This document shows positions 47,941-58,660 of a stretch of DNA of 64,000 bases, one piece after another. The stretch spans positions 12,120-76,119 of the forward strand of contig NMRA01000071.1 of the NCBI GenBank assembly GCA_002633005.1, written 5' to 3'. The notes below the pieces were generated by a model, which saw nothing but the letters and a program-made list of their open reading frames with translations, searched no databases and was not told the DNA's origin. Both the position numbers and the translations under genes were made by a program. Origin of the DNA: Phoronis australis. Its lineage: Eukaryota > Phoronida > Phoronidae. The stretch's first letter is position 1. Each line of letters begins with the position of its first letter.

Positions 47941-48147
47941 TGACAGACTCGGTAGCTCTCACAGTCAGACTATATGTAAAGGAATTGGCGCGAAATGCTT
48001 GCCTCCTAAAACGTCACTTCCGGAATAGCGGACGAGTAATTAATAAAATTACGAAAAGCTATTAATAATTAAGTGGAAAATATGTCTAGGATAACCAATC
48101 AACCTTATTTTAGCTCAAAATGACATGGAAAAAGGTTGCCTTCGCCT

Positions 48148-48728
48148 TTATCTTGACCAATGTCAAGGTGATCACTGAAAGTAACATCTGGTCATTCTTC
48201 AAAGCAACGAATCCAGGAGCCGCGTCGACTCGAACATTTATTCCGTTTTCAGTAAGAGGGCATATTGCAGAACAAAGAATAACTAGAATGTTTCGAAGTG
48301 AACGACACGTTCTCGTTGGAGTTGGAATGGCTCAGCTGACTTAACATCTAAGACGCCGTCGTTGGCGATTGAGACCGCATTGAGATAACGCCTGACATTT
48401 TTGATTTTGCTTTGCTTACGCGAAGGACGAGTACCCTGAGACAGGTGGGCATGGCTTCGGCGAAGGTCTGGGCATTCCCGTAGCTGCGCGGCTTGTGAAG
48501 GGCATTTGCATGGCGCTCTGAAGAACATCATCAACCGACAAGCTTCGAACGACTGAATCTTCAAGTTCGGCAATGAACTTACATACCTGACAAGATTAGT
48601 CTTGGCAGGATGTTGGGTTTCTGCTAGAGAAGTCGGAGGGGAGGTTCGCTGCACCAGCAATGTGTACATAGAAACGTCGATACTCGAGCGCTAGTGGAGA
48701 ACTCACCTCGCATAAGTTTTCCGTAGGC
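48148..48728 (-). pseudogene. Integrase core and RNase H-integrase linker of the LTR element
   Basis: On the minus strand just beyond the transposon, INVRVDAAPGFVALKNDQML and SVITLTLVKI read as the integrase catalytic core. Further on, a frame around 48283-48669 covers a CKCPSQAAQ...ECPDLRRSHAHL zinc-finger-like linker. Several frameshifts are present. Confidence 0.6.
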
Positions 48729-50310
48729 CTAAACGCATGGACGACTGTCTGTCAGGACTTGGGTGGGATTAAAGGCCTGGATGATGCATGGGGAAAAATG
48801 ACGGACTGCGGCACCAATACACAGAGTCTCAACTTCGCAGGGTAACCAGACTGTTCGATGTTTACGCAGCTTCGCATTAAAGAAGCCATTGAGGAGAAGT
48901 TTGTCCCCTCTGCGGAGGTACAGGGTGGCACACAAGCTACGATGCTTCACAGAACCGTCAGTCACAATGGGCAGATGATCATCAGGTCTAGGCATGAATA
49001 TCACCTTTGTGTCTTTGAGAGCAGACTGGGACTTCTTAAAAAATTTCACGAGATCGTCGGACCAGGAGATGCGTTCACGAGACTCGCTTCCAGCCACGAC
49101 AGCTTCAAGCGGGTCGAGAAGAGAGGCATAGTCAGGGAGAACACGACTTAGCATCTTAAAAGCCCCAATATATGATCTGAGACCGAACACAGTTGTGGGA
49201 GGCTCAACTGAGGAGAGCTGAGACCTTATGATCACTGGCTGTAAGGAATCCTGGGACCATTTCCAACCAATGACGGTGGTTGAATTAGGGCAGATGACGG
49301 TTTTCTTGGCGGACAGACGCAGGTTGTTTCGCCGAAGAGCCTGGAGGACTAGTCTGCAACGTTGGAGCAATTGGTCAGGTGAGCTTCCACAGATCATCTG
49401 CGATTTTAGTGACCCAATCTTGCTGAATGAAATCACCCAGAACTCTGGACATGAGCTTCTCGAGACAAGTCTCTGATCCCGGCATCCCGATCGAGTGTAA
49501 ACGCGAATGCCTTTAAATGGCGTACCGACACCACAATATTTCATAGACGAATGACACATTGGGCATGAGGGACGGTTGGGGCTTACAATAGCGGGGAACC
49601 TCTCCAAACGAGGTAACAAGCCGACTACCGCCGCTTGGTTTTTTGATGGGGAAGGAGATGTTGAGATATTCTACTTGCACATTCACCTGTTCTGGCTTGG
49701 CGAAAGCACCATCGGTCTCGAGCTCATCAAATTGTGTTCGAAGTACAAGGGACTCGCGGTTGTATTATGGAAGCCGGCCTTTCGTTGAGGAGGGAAAGTG
49801 GGTCCAACATTCACAACAGCCTCTATCTTCCCACTAGCACCATTGTACTTAGAAACGGCAGGATTGAATACATCATCTAATTCAGCATGTAGGGACTGGA
49901 AGCGGGCGCAAATCAGGGTTACGCCTGATGGAATCAGAAAGTAGAGGTCTAGTATGGGTGCCTGGAGGCGGGGCGCTAGTCGTATTTAGGGGGGCATCAG
50001 CCGGGGTCGGTAGTTCGATGTACTGGCCGGGGAGAACGACAGAACGCTGAGGGCAACGCAAGAGAAAAGACTGCGTAAGTCGTGTGGTGGGTAATGTCTC
50101 CTTGGGAATACTGACACCCTAGGGGACAACAACAGAACCAGAAATTACGATCTGGCGCATAGCGGGGCGAACAGCAATGTCATTGTAGGACATGAAGGGA
50201 TTTCCAGCAAGAATATCAACATCAAGCTGGCGAACCACCAAAGCATCCAGACGAAAGTTGTGAGAGCCACGTGTAAGCCGGCAGTGGATCTCGCCAACAA
50301 GCTCAAGGGG
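48729..50310 (-). pseudogene. Reverse transcriptase / RNase H of the LTR element
   Basis: The minus-strand frame 49619-48729 shows [95 protein letters not shown] and WLPCEVETLCIGAAVRHFSP. These are the RT thumb, connection and RNase H (TDG and E motifs) of a Gypsy polymerase. Upstream (about 49640-50000) a degenerate stretch covers FNPAVSKYNGASGKIEAVVN. The palm YXDD region is disrupted, so it is inactive. Confidence 0.82.
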
Positions 50311-50314
50311 GGGT

Positions 50315-50743
50315 TTACGGCAGCCGAACCGCCCGGTAGACGCTTGCGAGGGAAATAGTCATACCGTATAACGATACGACAGACTCGCGCACTATGTTAG
50401 TAGTAGCACCAGTGTCTAGTGTGACTTGCACGGGATGATCCTCGAAGAAGGCTTTCAAGACAGGAGACTGCATAATAGTGACACGTCGAGCTGATTGGGT
50501 ATCAAGTGACACAGAGCCACAGGAGGCGTCGGCAGCTTCGGTGGATGGCTTGTCGTCGACATCAGCGTCATCGTCTTCAAAGTCCGTAACCCGGCGTGAT
50601 CTGGTGATGCGACGCTTATCGCTGTCAGGTAGGACTCTGCAATCTTCAAGGTTGTGGGAAAAGGATGGTCGGCCGGCGGTCTTGCTGAGAATGCAAGAAT
50701 AGAAATTTTTTCTGCGACCAGGAGGTGCACCAATGCGCATCAC
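50315..50743 (-). pseudogene. Aspartic protease region of the LTR element
   Basis: 142 codons on the minus strand. The key motif VQVTLDTGATTNIVRE carries the DTG catalytic triad of retropepsins, which cut the Gag-Pol polyprotein. The upstream part is an acidic linker (DFEDDDADVDDKPSTEAAD). It sits between gag and reverse transcriptase in the expected order. Confidence 0.78.
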
Positions 50744-51011
50744 ACGGGTGTCCTCGATAGTCCGGAGTTCTTCCAGGATTTAAGTTACTACGAGAGATAT
50801 TTCCGTTTTAATCGAAGCCAGCGTGTTGTTACGAAGCTCAGCTCTATACTTTTGCTTGACTAGAAATGGCAGCCATGGTGAACCAATCCAAGCCAAATAA
50901 ATACAATAACATTTTCCAGCGTCGGGGTCAAGTCCTCCTCATAATCCACGGCGGTGCCATGGTGTAGAAGGCCACAGGCAAGTGAGAGGAGATTATCCTC
51001 GAAAAAGGCAG

Positions 51012-51476
51012 TCACACGTTGTTAGAGGTACTCGGACGCTCGTCGGGTTGCAGGTGGATATTGCAAAGGTCTAAAAAATGAGCGCCGGTCGAGGCAAAGC
51101 CAAAGTGCTGTCTGATTTTTTGCGAGATATCAGCCACCGAGTTCTTGATCATCGAGTTCCGGGAGATGACGGGGCAGTAATTAGTCACTTGTCCGAAAAT
51201 GAGTTCGAGTCGAGCATTCTTTTGTATGGCAGTCAGTCGCTCGGCAGCATCGACGTCGGTGCCGTCATCGACGAGACCTTGCAACGGGTTGGCACTGGTT
51301 TTCTTGAACCACTGAGAAGTCAGAAACGGCTCACAGGTTTTGTTTAGACTAAAAGTATATATAAGATTCTGCCGCCAGTTCTCATACGTGGTGATGGTCT
51401 CCGTTTTAGTTAGAGACCACTGTTTAGGGGCGCGTACTACCATGTTGAATGAAGGTTCCGGATCTAAAAACGTCAA
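51012..51476 (-). pseudogene. Gag-like protein of the LTR element
   Basis: 154 codons on the minus strand, starting [20 protein letters not shown]. It includes [19 protein letters not shown] and a helical capsid-like stretch ([19 protein letters not shown]) and lies between the 5' LTR and the protease. It matches the Gag position and composition of this Gypsy group. Capsid function is inferred from position. Confidence 0.65.
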
Positions 51477-51579
51477 TTACTCACGTCATACAATCAAAAA
51501 TAAAAAGTGTCCTTGTTGTCAGAAGACTACAGTTGCATTAGAGTCTCTTCGGGTTGGTAAGAGCAGCTGCCACCACGAC

Positions 51580-51688
51580 AGTAAGTTAAATAAAACAAGG
51601 TTTGCTGGCGTTTATGGACGAACAAGTCGAATCGACAGAAACCGGAAACCGAGACGGGGTCCGGGGAAAAACCTTAACAAACACAATG
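51580..51688 (-). repeat. 5' LTR (109 bp)
   Basis: Direct copy of 45305-45413. The internal side carries gtggcagctgctcttacc (minus strand), a tRNA primer-binding-type start. Confidence 0.85.
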
Positions 51689-51693
51689 GCGAC

Positions 51694-52399
51694 AGGCAAG
51701 TTTCAATTCTGTCCTTAAAGTACATGATTTTAGCACGGAAAATGACTTGTTGAAAAACTCCTACCAAGTAGTTTGATAGACTGTTAAAAGTGAATCTAAA
51801 ACTGGAGCTGAAAGATCAGAGGTCAGACTATTCCCAGCATCCAACCAGAGTCACGGGTCGGTGCGTATTATAAATAATGAGTAATGGAAATTGTGCATTA
51901 TGGAGGCAGGGTAACTTGTTCCGGGGTAACTTGCGCCACTTGTAATTGCTTTGTGGTCGCAAAACTGGGGTAAAGTAACAGTAACTACCAGCTTTGTATT
52001 CTTATGAGTGTAGAGGTTAGTAAGGCTAGGGCCTCGCTGCAAAGGCAAGACTTCGCGATATTACCGCGTATTTGAATGAGACCACGTGATTTGGGCTAGA
52101 TTTTTCTAGCCACGAGAAAGCTGCTGAACGCTACACTGTTGTACATTATCATGCACGGAGCAATGACATCTGCCTTTACTCTAGTTATCGAATAGATGTG
52201 TGTGGACGCTCCACTTAAAAGTGGGTTTCATGAGTGACACTAGTGCAAGTTGCTGTAGGACGGAATTTAATCTACATGTATTTCTATCTGCTCAGAAGGG
52301 TATGCGCCTTCTGTTGCTGATAAGAGTCTTTGACCTCTGCAAATTGGGAAGTAGAATCTGAGTTCAGCCAGGCCCAAGGTGACCCTTACGAAAAATTCC
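51694..52399. other. Right half of the split dispersed repeat, then plain intron
   Basis: 51694-51870 matches 61410-61590 (tgacttgttgaaaaa, gtagtttgatag, actattccc(a/g)gcatcca). Beyond that nothing is recognised. Confidence 0.55.
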
Positions 52400-52612
52400 A
52401 ATGGGATTTCCTAATGGATTTCTATAGGAAGTCCTATAGGAAGTCCTATAGGATCCAATTGGATTTTGTCCCACCAGCCTATAGGATTCCAATAGGATTC
52501 CTATTGGAGCCTATAGGAGTCCTATAGGATCCTGTAGGAACCCTATAGGCTGGTGGGCCAAAATCCAATTGGATCCTATAGGAATCCTATACGAAATCCT
52601 ATAGGATTTCCT
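52400..52612. repeat. CCTATAGG palindromic short-repeat array, block 1
   Basis: Irregular tandem of aatcctataggatttccta-type units with a basic step of about 10-11 bp. Each unit is centred on the palindrome cctatagg, and part of the block is a large inverted repeat around 52500-52560. Confidence 0.9.
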
Positions 52613-52831
52613 AATGTTGTTCTCTGATAGTCAAACTTGTAAGCTTACGTCGAGTGTTTTAATTGCTGTAAAGATAACTGTTCATTGAATCGCGTTTCAG
52701 TGACATCTGTTGTCCAGTTGAAAAACTGTCCATTTAAGTCCCTAAGCCATACAAATGATGAAAACATTTCCTTAGAAGTTTAGACACAACATTATAATTT
52801 ACAACACCAGAAATGAAACAGCTTTAATGAC

Positions 52832-52866
52832 ACACACATATATATATATATATATATATGTATATG
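52832..52866. repeat. (TA)n microsatellite
   Basis: acacacatatatatat run of about 30 bp, between two CCTATAGG blocks. Confidence 0.9.
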
Positions 52867-52904
52867 TTATGTTTTAAGAGAATTTCATATACAAGAAATT
52901 CAGT

Positions 52905-53350
52905 AGGATTCTATTAGTTCAATAAGATCCTATAGGAAGTTCAATAGGATATTATAGGAAATCCTATAGGAATTTTCTATAAGATTTCCTATTGGATCCT
53001 ATATGATTTCCTACAGGAATCCTATAGGATTTCCTATAGGAATCCTATAGGACTTTTCTGTAGGATTACCTATAGGAGTCTTGTAAGATTTCCTATTGGA
53101 TCCTATAGGATTTCCTATAGGAATCCTATAGGACTTTTCTGTAGGATTACCTATAGGAGTCTTATAAGATTTCCTATTGGATCCTATAGGATTTCCTACA
53201 GGAATTCTATAGGATCCTACAATACTAAGGCATCCAATAGGAAAGCCTATAGAAATGTTTTAGGATATCCTATGAGAAACCTATAGGAATTCGTATAAGT
53301 CTTGAATATATCCAGTGGACAGTTCAATAGGATTCTATAGGAAGTTCAAT
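52905..53350. repeat. CCTATAGG palindromic short-repeat array, block 2
   Basis: Same unit as block 1. A ~78-bp higher-order copy (cttttctgtaggattaccta and following) occurs twice, near 53045 and 53125. A third small block lies at 53530-53625 (gatcctataggatcctatga). Confidence 0.9.
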
Positions 53351-53717
53351 AGGATTATATGAAGCAATTAACATACATGTACTAAGACTCGTCTGAATAT
53401 TAAAATTTACAAAAATTAATGACTCGGAAGAGCTGAAATTAGATAAAAACAAATCGATATTTTACTATATACTCTTAGGCAATTTGTTTGATAAAATGCT
53501 TAGAAATCAGATTTGTGGTTAAATTCCTGTGTAGGATATTTTCAATAGAAATCTCTATAGGATATCTTGATCCTATAGGATCCTATGATCCTATAGGATC
53601 CTATGATCCTGTAGGATCCTATTGAATATTTTCGTATGGGGAAGGTCGGTGATAATATTTATTCTTATATTTTGCACTGTACCCGTTCAGTAACAGATTT
53701 CGTAACAATACTTTCAG

Positions 53718-53842
53718 ACAGCCACATGCTAAAGAATTCCTTGAGTTGTGTAAACGGCACATTCCATTTCTTGGAAAGATGGCGTATGGTGAATTTGAAA
53801 AATGGAGACTGGGTCAGCTATCCTGCAAAAAGACCAGGAAAT
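53718..53842 (+). CDS. Exon 5: helical exon with two cysteines
   Basis: Acceptor acaatactttcag, donor T|GTAAGC. Entry phase 2, exit phase 1, exactly what exons 4 and 6 require. Model residues 268-309. It encodes PHAKEFLELCKRHIPFLGKM and then a basic end (SCKKTRK). There is no in-frame stop in the phase demanded by its neighbours. It was found by asking for an exon of length 3n+2 in the 14-kb space between exons 4 and 6, so the risk of a chance fit is higher than for the others. It lies just downstream of the CCTATAGG arrays. Confidence 0.58.
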
Positions 53843-54874
53843 GTAAGCTGTAGATTCATGTGCTACGTAGTTGCATAAGACATACATTCTTCATACAATT
53901 TCCTCTGCCCTTACCCAATATATTGAATTCATACAAAATTTCTCGCAAACTCACTTGTTCACTACAATCTTCTTCTAAGTGCTGACTCATGGTTTTTTCG
54001 TTTTTTGAACCCAGCTGTGCACTCTTCGTTATTTCCATTGCTGTACCTGTCCTCCTTCGTTGAATAGGTTTAGGTGTCGCTATGAATACGTCCTTTAGCC
54101 CGTTTTGTAGCAAGTCGTAAGTTCGGTCTTAGTTAAGGTTGTCGCAAATTCGAGTTTAGTTTGAACGAAGTTCACTAACGTGGACTCGAATATGGAATTG
54201 ATGAAAACGTTGAGTCCGTATATTGTTACTTCATTCCAGATTCCGGTGAAATTAGAACCAGGCATTGTGTTTTGAACTTTATTTCTGTGGTATCAGTGTT
54301 TTGAAACCAGGAATCTGGAACTCAAACATTGTTCCATGTTCCAGTGATGTAGAACAATGATACTAACTGTAGTTTCAGGTTCATAATTTAATTTTGACAA
54401 TGCACTGTCTCCGGATTTTGTTCCGCTGAGCAGTGACACTTACCTTTTATCATTGTACGTCCGCCGGATATTGGTCAGCTCTGCTGCGCCCAACCCCTTC
54501 ATCACTTGTGCATACGCCGGATGTTGGTGAGCTGTGTTTGGCATGTCCCCTTTAACATTTTCCGTCGCTGGAAAGTGGTCAGCTGTGCTGTGGCACTTCA
54601 ATATTAACTTTGACAGACATTGCATTGTGTTCATGTACGACGTCATTGTGCCAGCATGTCTCGCTCAACGGCAAATAGAAAAGGCATTAACGAGTAGACC
54701 AAATGCATATTTACAGAGAAAAATCACGAAATTCGAGAATGTGCTCTTGAATTGTTGTTTTTCAATATATTTTCTTTACAAAGGAACAATTAACTTCCAT
54801 AAATTGGAAAGTTTACTTTTTGGGATTAATATAAAAGTTGCATGGTAGAAATTGCACTTAGCAACTCACAACTG
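53843..54874 (+). other. Intron 5 DNA, no feature recognised
   Basis: Plain intronic sequence with weak gtcagct(g/c)tgctg repetition near 54470-54600. Confidence 0.35.
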
Positions 54875-55838
54875 GTGGTATACGTGGTGGAGAATTACCG
54901 AGTGTGTGGCAAACATTTTCTGTCGAGCTGTAGCCTCTACAGCGAGTGGAGGCACTTCTTCTACTCCCATCCGTGCCTCCGAACGTACCCCCACAGCGTG
55001 CAATTCCAGGAACTAGCAGTAATTCGCCCTATGCTGCTGTGGTCTCAAGCCCAGAGCCTGTAAGCAACCCTGCAGCGATGTTGTGTATTGGGAGTGAAAA
55101 CAGGCCCAGTTCGACACCCAATGAGGAGTACAGTGAACAGGCCATTGAGCCAAACTTTGATAAGTTTATTGTGGACTTGACTAAGCTATTGGAGCTATTT
55201 AAAAGGTGCCAGGTGTACGTGTGGTGAGTGAGTCACATGTCGATATGCAAGCAGTTTGGGTGCTCAGGTGACCATCCAATGGGAACAGCATAGGCATTCC
55301 ATTGAGGTCTGCATAACAGTGCACACCGTGCATTTGGATCAAGACGTCCCACCACGTCTGTCCTCAGTCTGCCTCATCCCTCTCATCACCTGTCTGTCCG
55401 TATTCTGCCTCACTGTGCTCGGGCTCAAACATATATTCACCCACTGACTGTTCGTGAAAAAATCCATCGTCGCATCTGCTATAAAAAATGTCTCCGTCAC
55501 TCACAGCGCTATGTCTGTGATATGGGGTCGCCAACTCCAGCCATTTCAGGCTACCACAAACCAAACGAATCCTAAATCTAACGTTATCGAGTTCTCTAAC
55601 AACCCAGATTGTTGTAGAATACTCGTCGATGGGAAGTGATGACGGCAATTTTTGCACGAAAACAGCAGCAGAACAGATCCTCACAGTAAACTCACATGCA
55701 GAAAAAATGGCGCGAAATTCTTAACACCCAAGACTTCACTTCCACAGGAGAGCATGACTAATTAACAAATTACTGGAAGCCATAATCAACGAACCGCAAT
55801 TTTACTAAAACTGACATGAAAAAAGATTGCCTTCTCCT
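54875..55838. mobile_element. Broken second copy of the THAP / P2X7-C element
   Basis: Opposite orientation to 46453-48147. The plus strand holds THAP-protein pieces (VENYRVCGKHFLS, then IPGTSSNSPYAA, PNFDKFIVDLTKLLELFKRC). The minus strand holds the start of the P2X7-C-type protein (SDGDIFYSRCDDGFFHEQSV, GEYMFEPEHSEAEY) without its cysteine cluster. The right end keeps ctgacatgaaaaaagattgc and then cttctcct followed by taa. The left terminal repeat and the THAP N-terminus are missing, and both genes are interrupted. Confidence 0.75.
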
Positions 55839-56939
55839 TAAGTTTTGACATGTTTCGATGTGACTTGTCAGAAACGAAATGGCGTTATCTTACACGGAAA
55901 GAACAGTGACATAGTCCAGTCATTCACGGATGACCCGGAAAAAAACTGCAACAGAAGATTTTATTGCATAAATCGTATCCTCTCACACCCCTTAGTGTGA
56001 GAAAAAAAGTCTACCGGAATCGGAGTAGCGAAAGTTGGTTTTTCAAGATGGCGAACAAAATGGCCGCCAGATTTGCAGATGACCATTATAACTTGAGAGT
56101 GGAATGTGATAGAATAAAAATTCAAAAAGGTTTACCTATCTTTCATGGGTCAGCAAATCCATCATTTTCCAAGATGGCCGTCAAAACTACTTTGGCTTCG
56201 AGTCGCACAACTTTGCACGAACACATTAGTGTGTCGTCTTGCTTCAAACATTGCATCATAGGTTTTCTGGGTGGACTAATCCATTGACATTCGTTGCATT
56301 TGGCTTTAATGATTACTTCCACCATTTCCAAGATGGCGAACAAAATGGCCGCCAGATTTGCAGATGATCATTTTGTCAGCCATCTTGATTTTTTCTCACC
56401 AACCAGTGACCAATTGTAACGTTCAGATATTTTCGATTGTCTAACGTACAGAAGAATAAAAATTTTGCCATTTTCAGGGCAAAATATAAAAAGAAATCTT
56501 GCAACATGTACCAAATTGCCGTTTCGGCCGCCATTTTGTCTGCCATATTGGTTTTATTTCACGGAAAATTGGCATCTTTTGATTGGTATGCCTTTTATGA
56601 AAAGTATAAAATCAATGGCAAACTTTATTGTTTTATTTCCAGCTGTTACATATGAGTAACATGCCAGAAAGCAGTAAACACCGGTTTTGGCGGCCATTTT
56701 TCCGCCATCTTGAAAAACCGACTTCCGCCACTCCGATATCGGTAGACTTTTTTCTGGCGCCAACGGATGTTTGAAGAGGTCATTTATGCAAAAAACCTTC
56801 TGTTGCAATTTGTTCTAGGTTGGGCCCTAGAATGACTGGACTAATAGTGAGCTATACTCTGTATCAGAGTATGAAATTAATGGCAATACAGCAGGCTAGT
56901 GAGAACCTGGTATCAGCCTCCTATTTCTTCAAACCTGGC
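55839..56939 (+). other. Intron 5 DNA with aagatggcg-type repeats
   Basis: A ~42-bp block (aagatggcgaacaaaatggc, cgccagatttgcagatga) occurs twice, at 56046 and 56331, about 285 bp apart. Inverted gccatcttg forms lie near 56700. The aagatggcggc-like string resembles YY1 sites, and the block is probably part of a mobile repeat. Confidence 0.45.
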
Positions 56940-57906
56940 TACTACCACCACCACCACCCCCACCCCCACTACAAATACCACAACCACTACCACTACTTCA
57001 ACTACCACCACTACTACATCTACCACTAATCCTTCTACAACTACTACTACTACAATTGTTACTACTACTACTACTACTACTACTACCACTACTACCAATA
57101 CCACTACTACTATCACCACTACCACAAATACTACAACCACTTCTACTACTACTACTTCTACTATTACTACCACTTCTACTTCTACTACTACTATAACTCC
57201 TATTAATATTACTACTACTTCTGCCACTATCACTAGCACTACTACTACTGCTACTATAACAACAACTACTACTATTACTATTAATGCCACTATTGTTACT
57301 ACTACTACTATCACTAGCACCACTACTACAACTACTACTACTTCTACTACCACTACCACTACTACTAGTACTATTAATATTATTACTACTACTACATCTA
57401 CTACCACCACGACTCCTACTGCTATCATTACAGCCACTACTTCTACTATTAATACTACTATTAGTACTAATACTACCACTACCACGGCTCCCACTACCAC
57501 TGCCACAACCACTATTACTACAACTACAACTACTACTACCTCTGCCACTACTACTACCACTGCTACTACTACTTCTACTACTGCCTCTAGTACTACCAAC
57601 ACTACCGCTACTTTTAGTGCTAGTTCTACTACTACCTCTACCAATATTACTACTTCAGCTATTACTGCCCCTACCCCAAACACTACTACTACTACTAGTA
57701 CTACTACTACTATTACTTCTACTACTACTACTACTACTGCTGCTACTACGTCTGCTATTACTACCACTACTACTACCACTACTGCTACTACTACTAATAC
57801 TATTATTATTACTACTACTACTACTTCTACCACTACTACCACTACTAGCACTACTACTTCTACTACTACTACTGCTATTACTACGAGGACCACTACCACT
57901 ACTGAN

Positions 57907-57939
<33 letters not shown>

Positions 57940-58206
57940 ATACTAATACTATTATTATTACTACTGCTACTACCACTACTACTTCTACTACTACTACTGC
58001 TATTACTACGAGGACCACTACCACTACTGGTACTATTACTACTACTGCCACTACCACTACCAATATTACTACCACTATCACTACTACTTGTACTACTATT
58101 ACTACTGCTACCACTACTATTACTGCTACTACTTCTGATATTACTACCAGGACTACTACCACTACTGCCACTACCACCACTACAACTACTACTACTAACA
58201 CTACTA
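56940..58206. repeat. 1.27-kb imperfect ACT/CTA trinucleotide array
   Basis: More than 400 trinucleotides, mostly act with acc, att, gct and tct variants, and one unknown base at 57905. All frames are largely open, giving long Thr-, Leu- or Val-rich translations. These are not genes. The array ends where a Penelope-like tail begins. Confidence 0.97.
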
Positions 58207-58224
58207 CAACTACATTATCAAGAC

Positions 58225-58585
58225 ACGCAAGGGGCTGTTCTTAATCATTCTTTGACCACTGATCACACTTTAGATTACTCTGGTGTTCACATCTTGAACA
58301 AGGATAATGCCACCCTCAGGTTCCTCACGAAGTGGGCCATGCATATAAAGTTGAATTACACTGAGCACTATCTGAATAGAAACATTGGCTCATTTGAAAT
58401 CCAACTGTTTTGATTTCTGGTCTCTCCCCTCACAATGCATTTCGACGTGTACCTATCCAGACTGTTCTCCACCTGCATTACCTGTCTGGAATAGTGTGAA
58501 CATTTGTCTTGAGAATGGTTTAGTGACAATAAACTGAAACTTCGATTAATACAATGTCTTTGTTTACATATGCACTGGTTTTGAA
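58225..58585 (+). mobile_element. 3' remnant of a Penelope-like element, copy 2
   Basis: The frame HTLDYSGVHILNKDNATL ... HYLNRNIGSFEIQLF then stop matches the end of the Penelope GIY-YIG endonuclease ('H.idy..v.il........ LNR..g'). The tail (cttgagaatggtttagtgac, gaaacttcgattaatacaat) is homologous to copy 1 at 44640-45085. Only the last ~55 codons are preserved. Confidence 0.6.
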
Positions 58586-58660
58586 GTTCGTGCTCACGTT
58601 TTGGTCTAAAACAAATGTGATTGATTTAACGTTAGTGTGTCAACATTCCTCTTGATTCAG

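Larger units (their letters stand above)
46453..48147. mobile_element. 1.7-kb THAP / P2X7-C DNA transposon inserted in the integrase
   Basis: Terminal inverted repeats start aggcgaaggcaacc and end ggttgccttcgcct. They extend about 150 bp inward, including ttccggaagtgacgttttag. tta flanks both ends (46450-46452, 48148-48150). Removing the element plus one TTA restores the integrase frame (VKI then KNVNKNHVAE, minus strand). The TTA reading suggests a 3-bp duplication; a mutated TTAA is the alternative. It carries two convergent, overlapping genes: a THAP protein on minus and a P2X7-C-like protein on plus. Confidence 0.88.
45305..51688 (-). mobile_element. Ty3/Gypsy-type LTR retrotransposon
   Basis: Two direct 109-bp LTRs differ at about four positions (45305-45413 and 51580-51688). 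They are flanked by gcgac on both sides (45300-45304, 51689-51693). On the minus strand the order is gag, aspartic protease, reverse transcriptase/RNase H, integrase. A purine-rich tract (agaggagaggaaagtg) abuts the left LTR, and a tggcagctgctc primer-binding-type start abuts the right LTR, as expected for a minus-strand element. The integrase is broken by a 1.7-kb DNA transposon. The LTR ends are not TG..CA, and the duplication could be shifted by one or two bases. Confidence 0.88.

Noticed and set aside
56899-58413. Threonine-rich 504-codon frame and antisense valine-rich 328-codon frame
   Set aside because: Direct products of the ACT trinucleotide array. Open in most frames on both strands, with a low-complexity composition.
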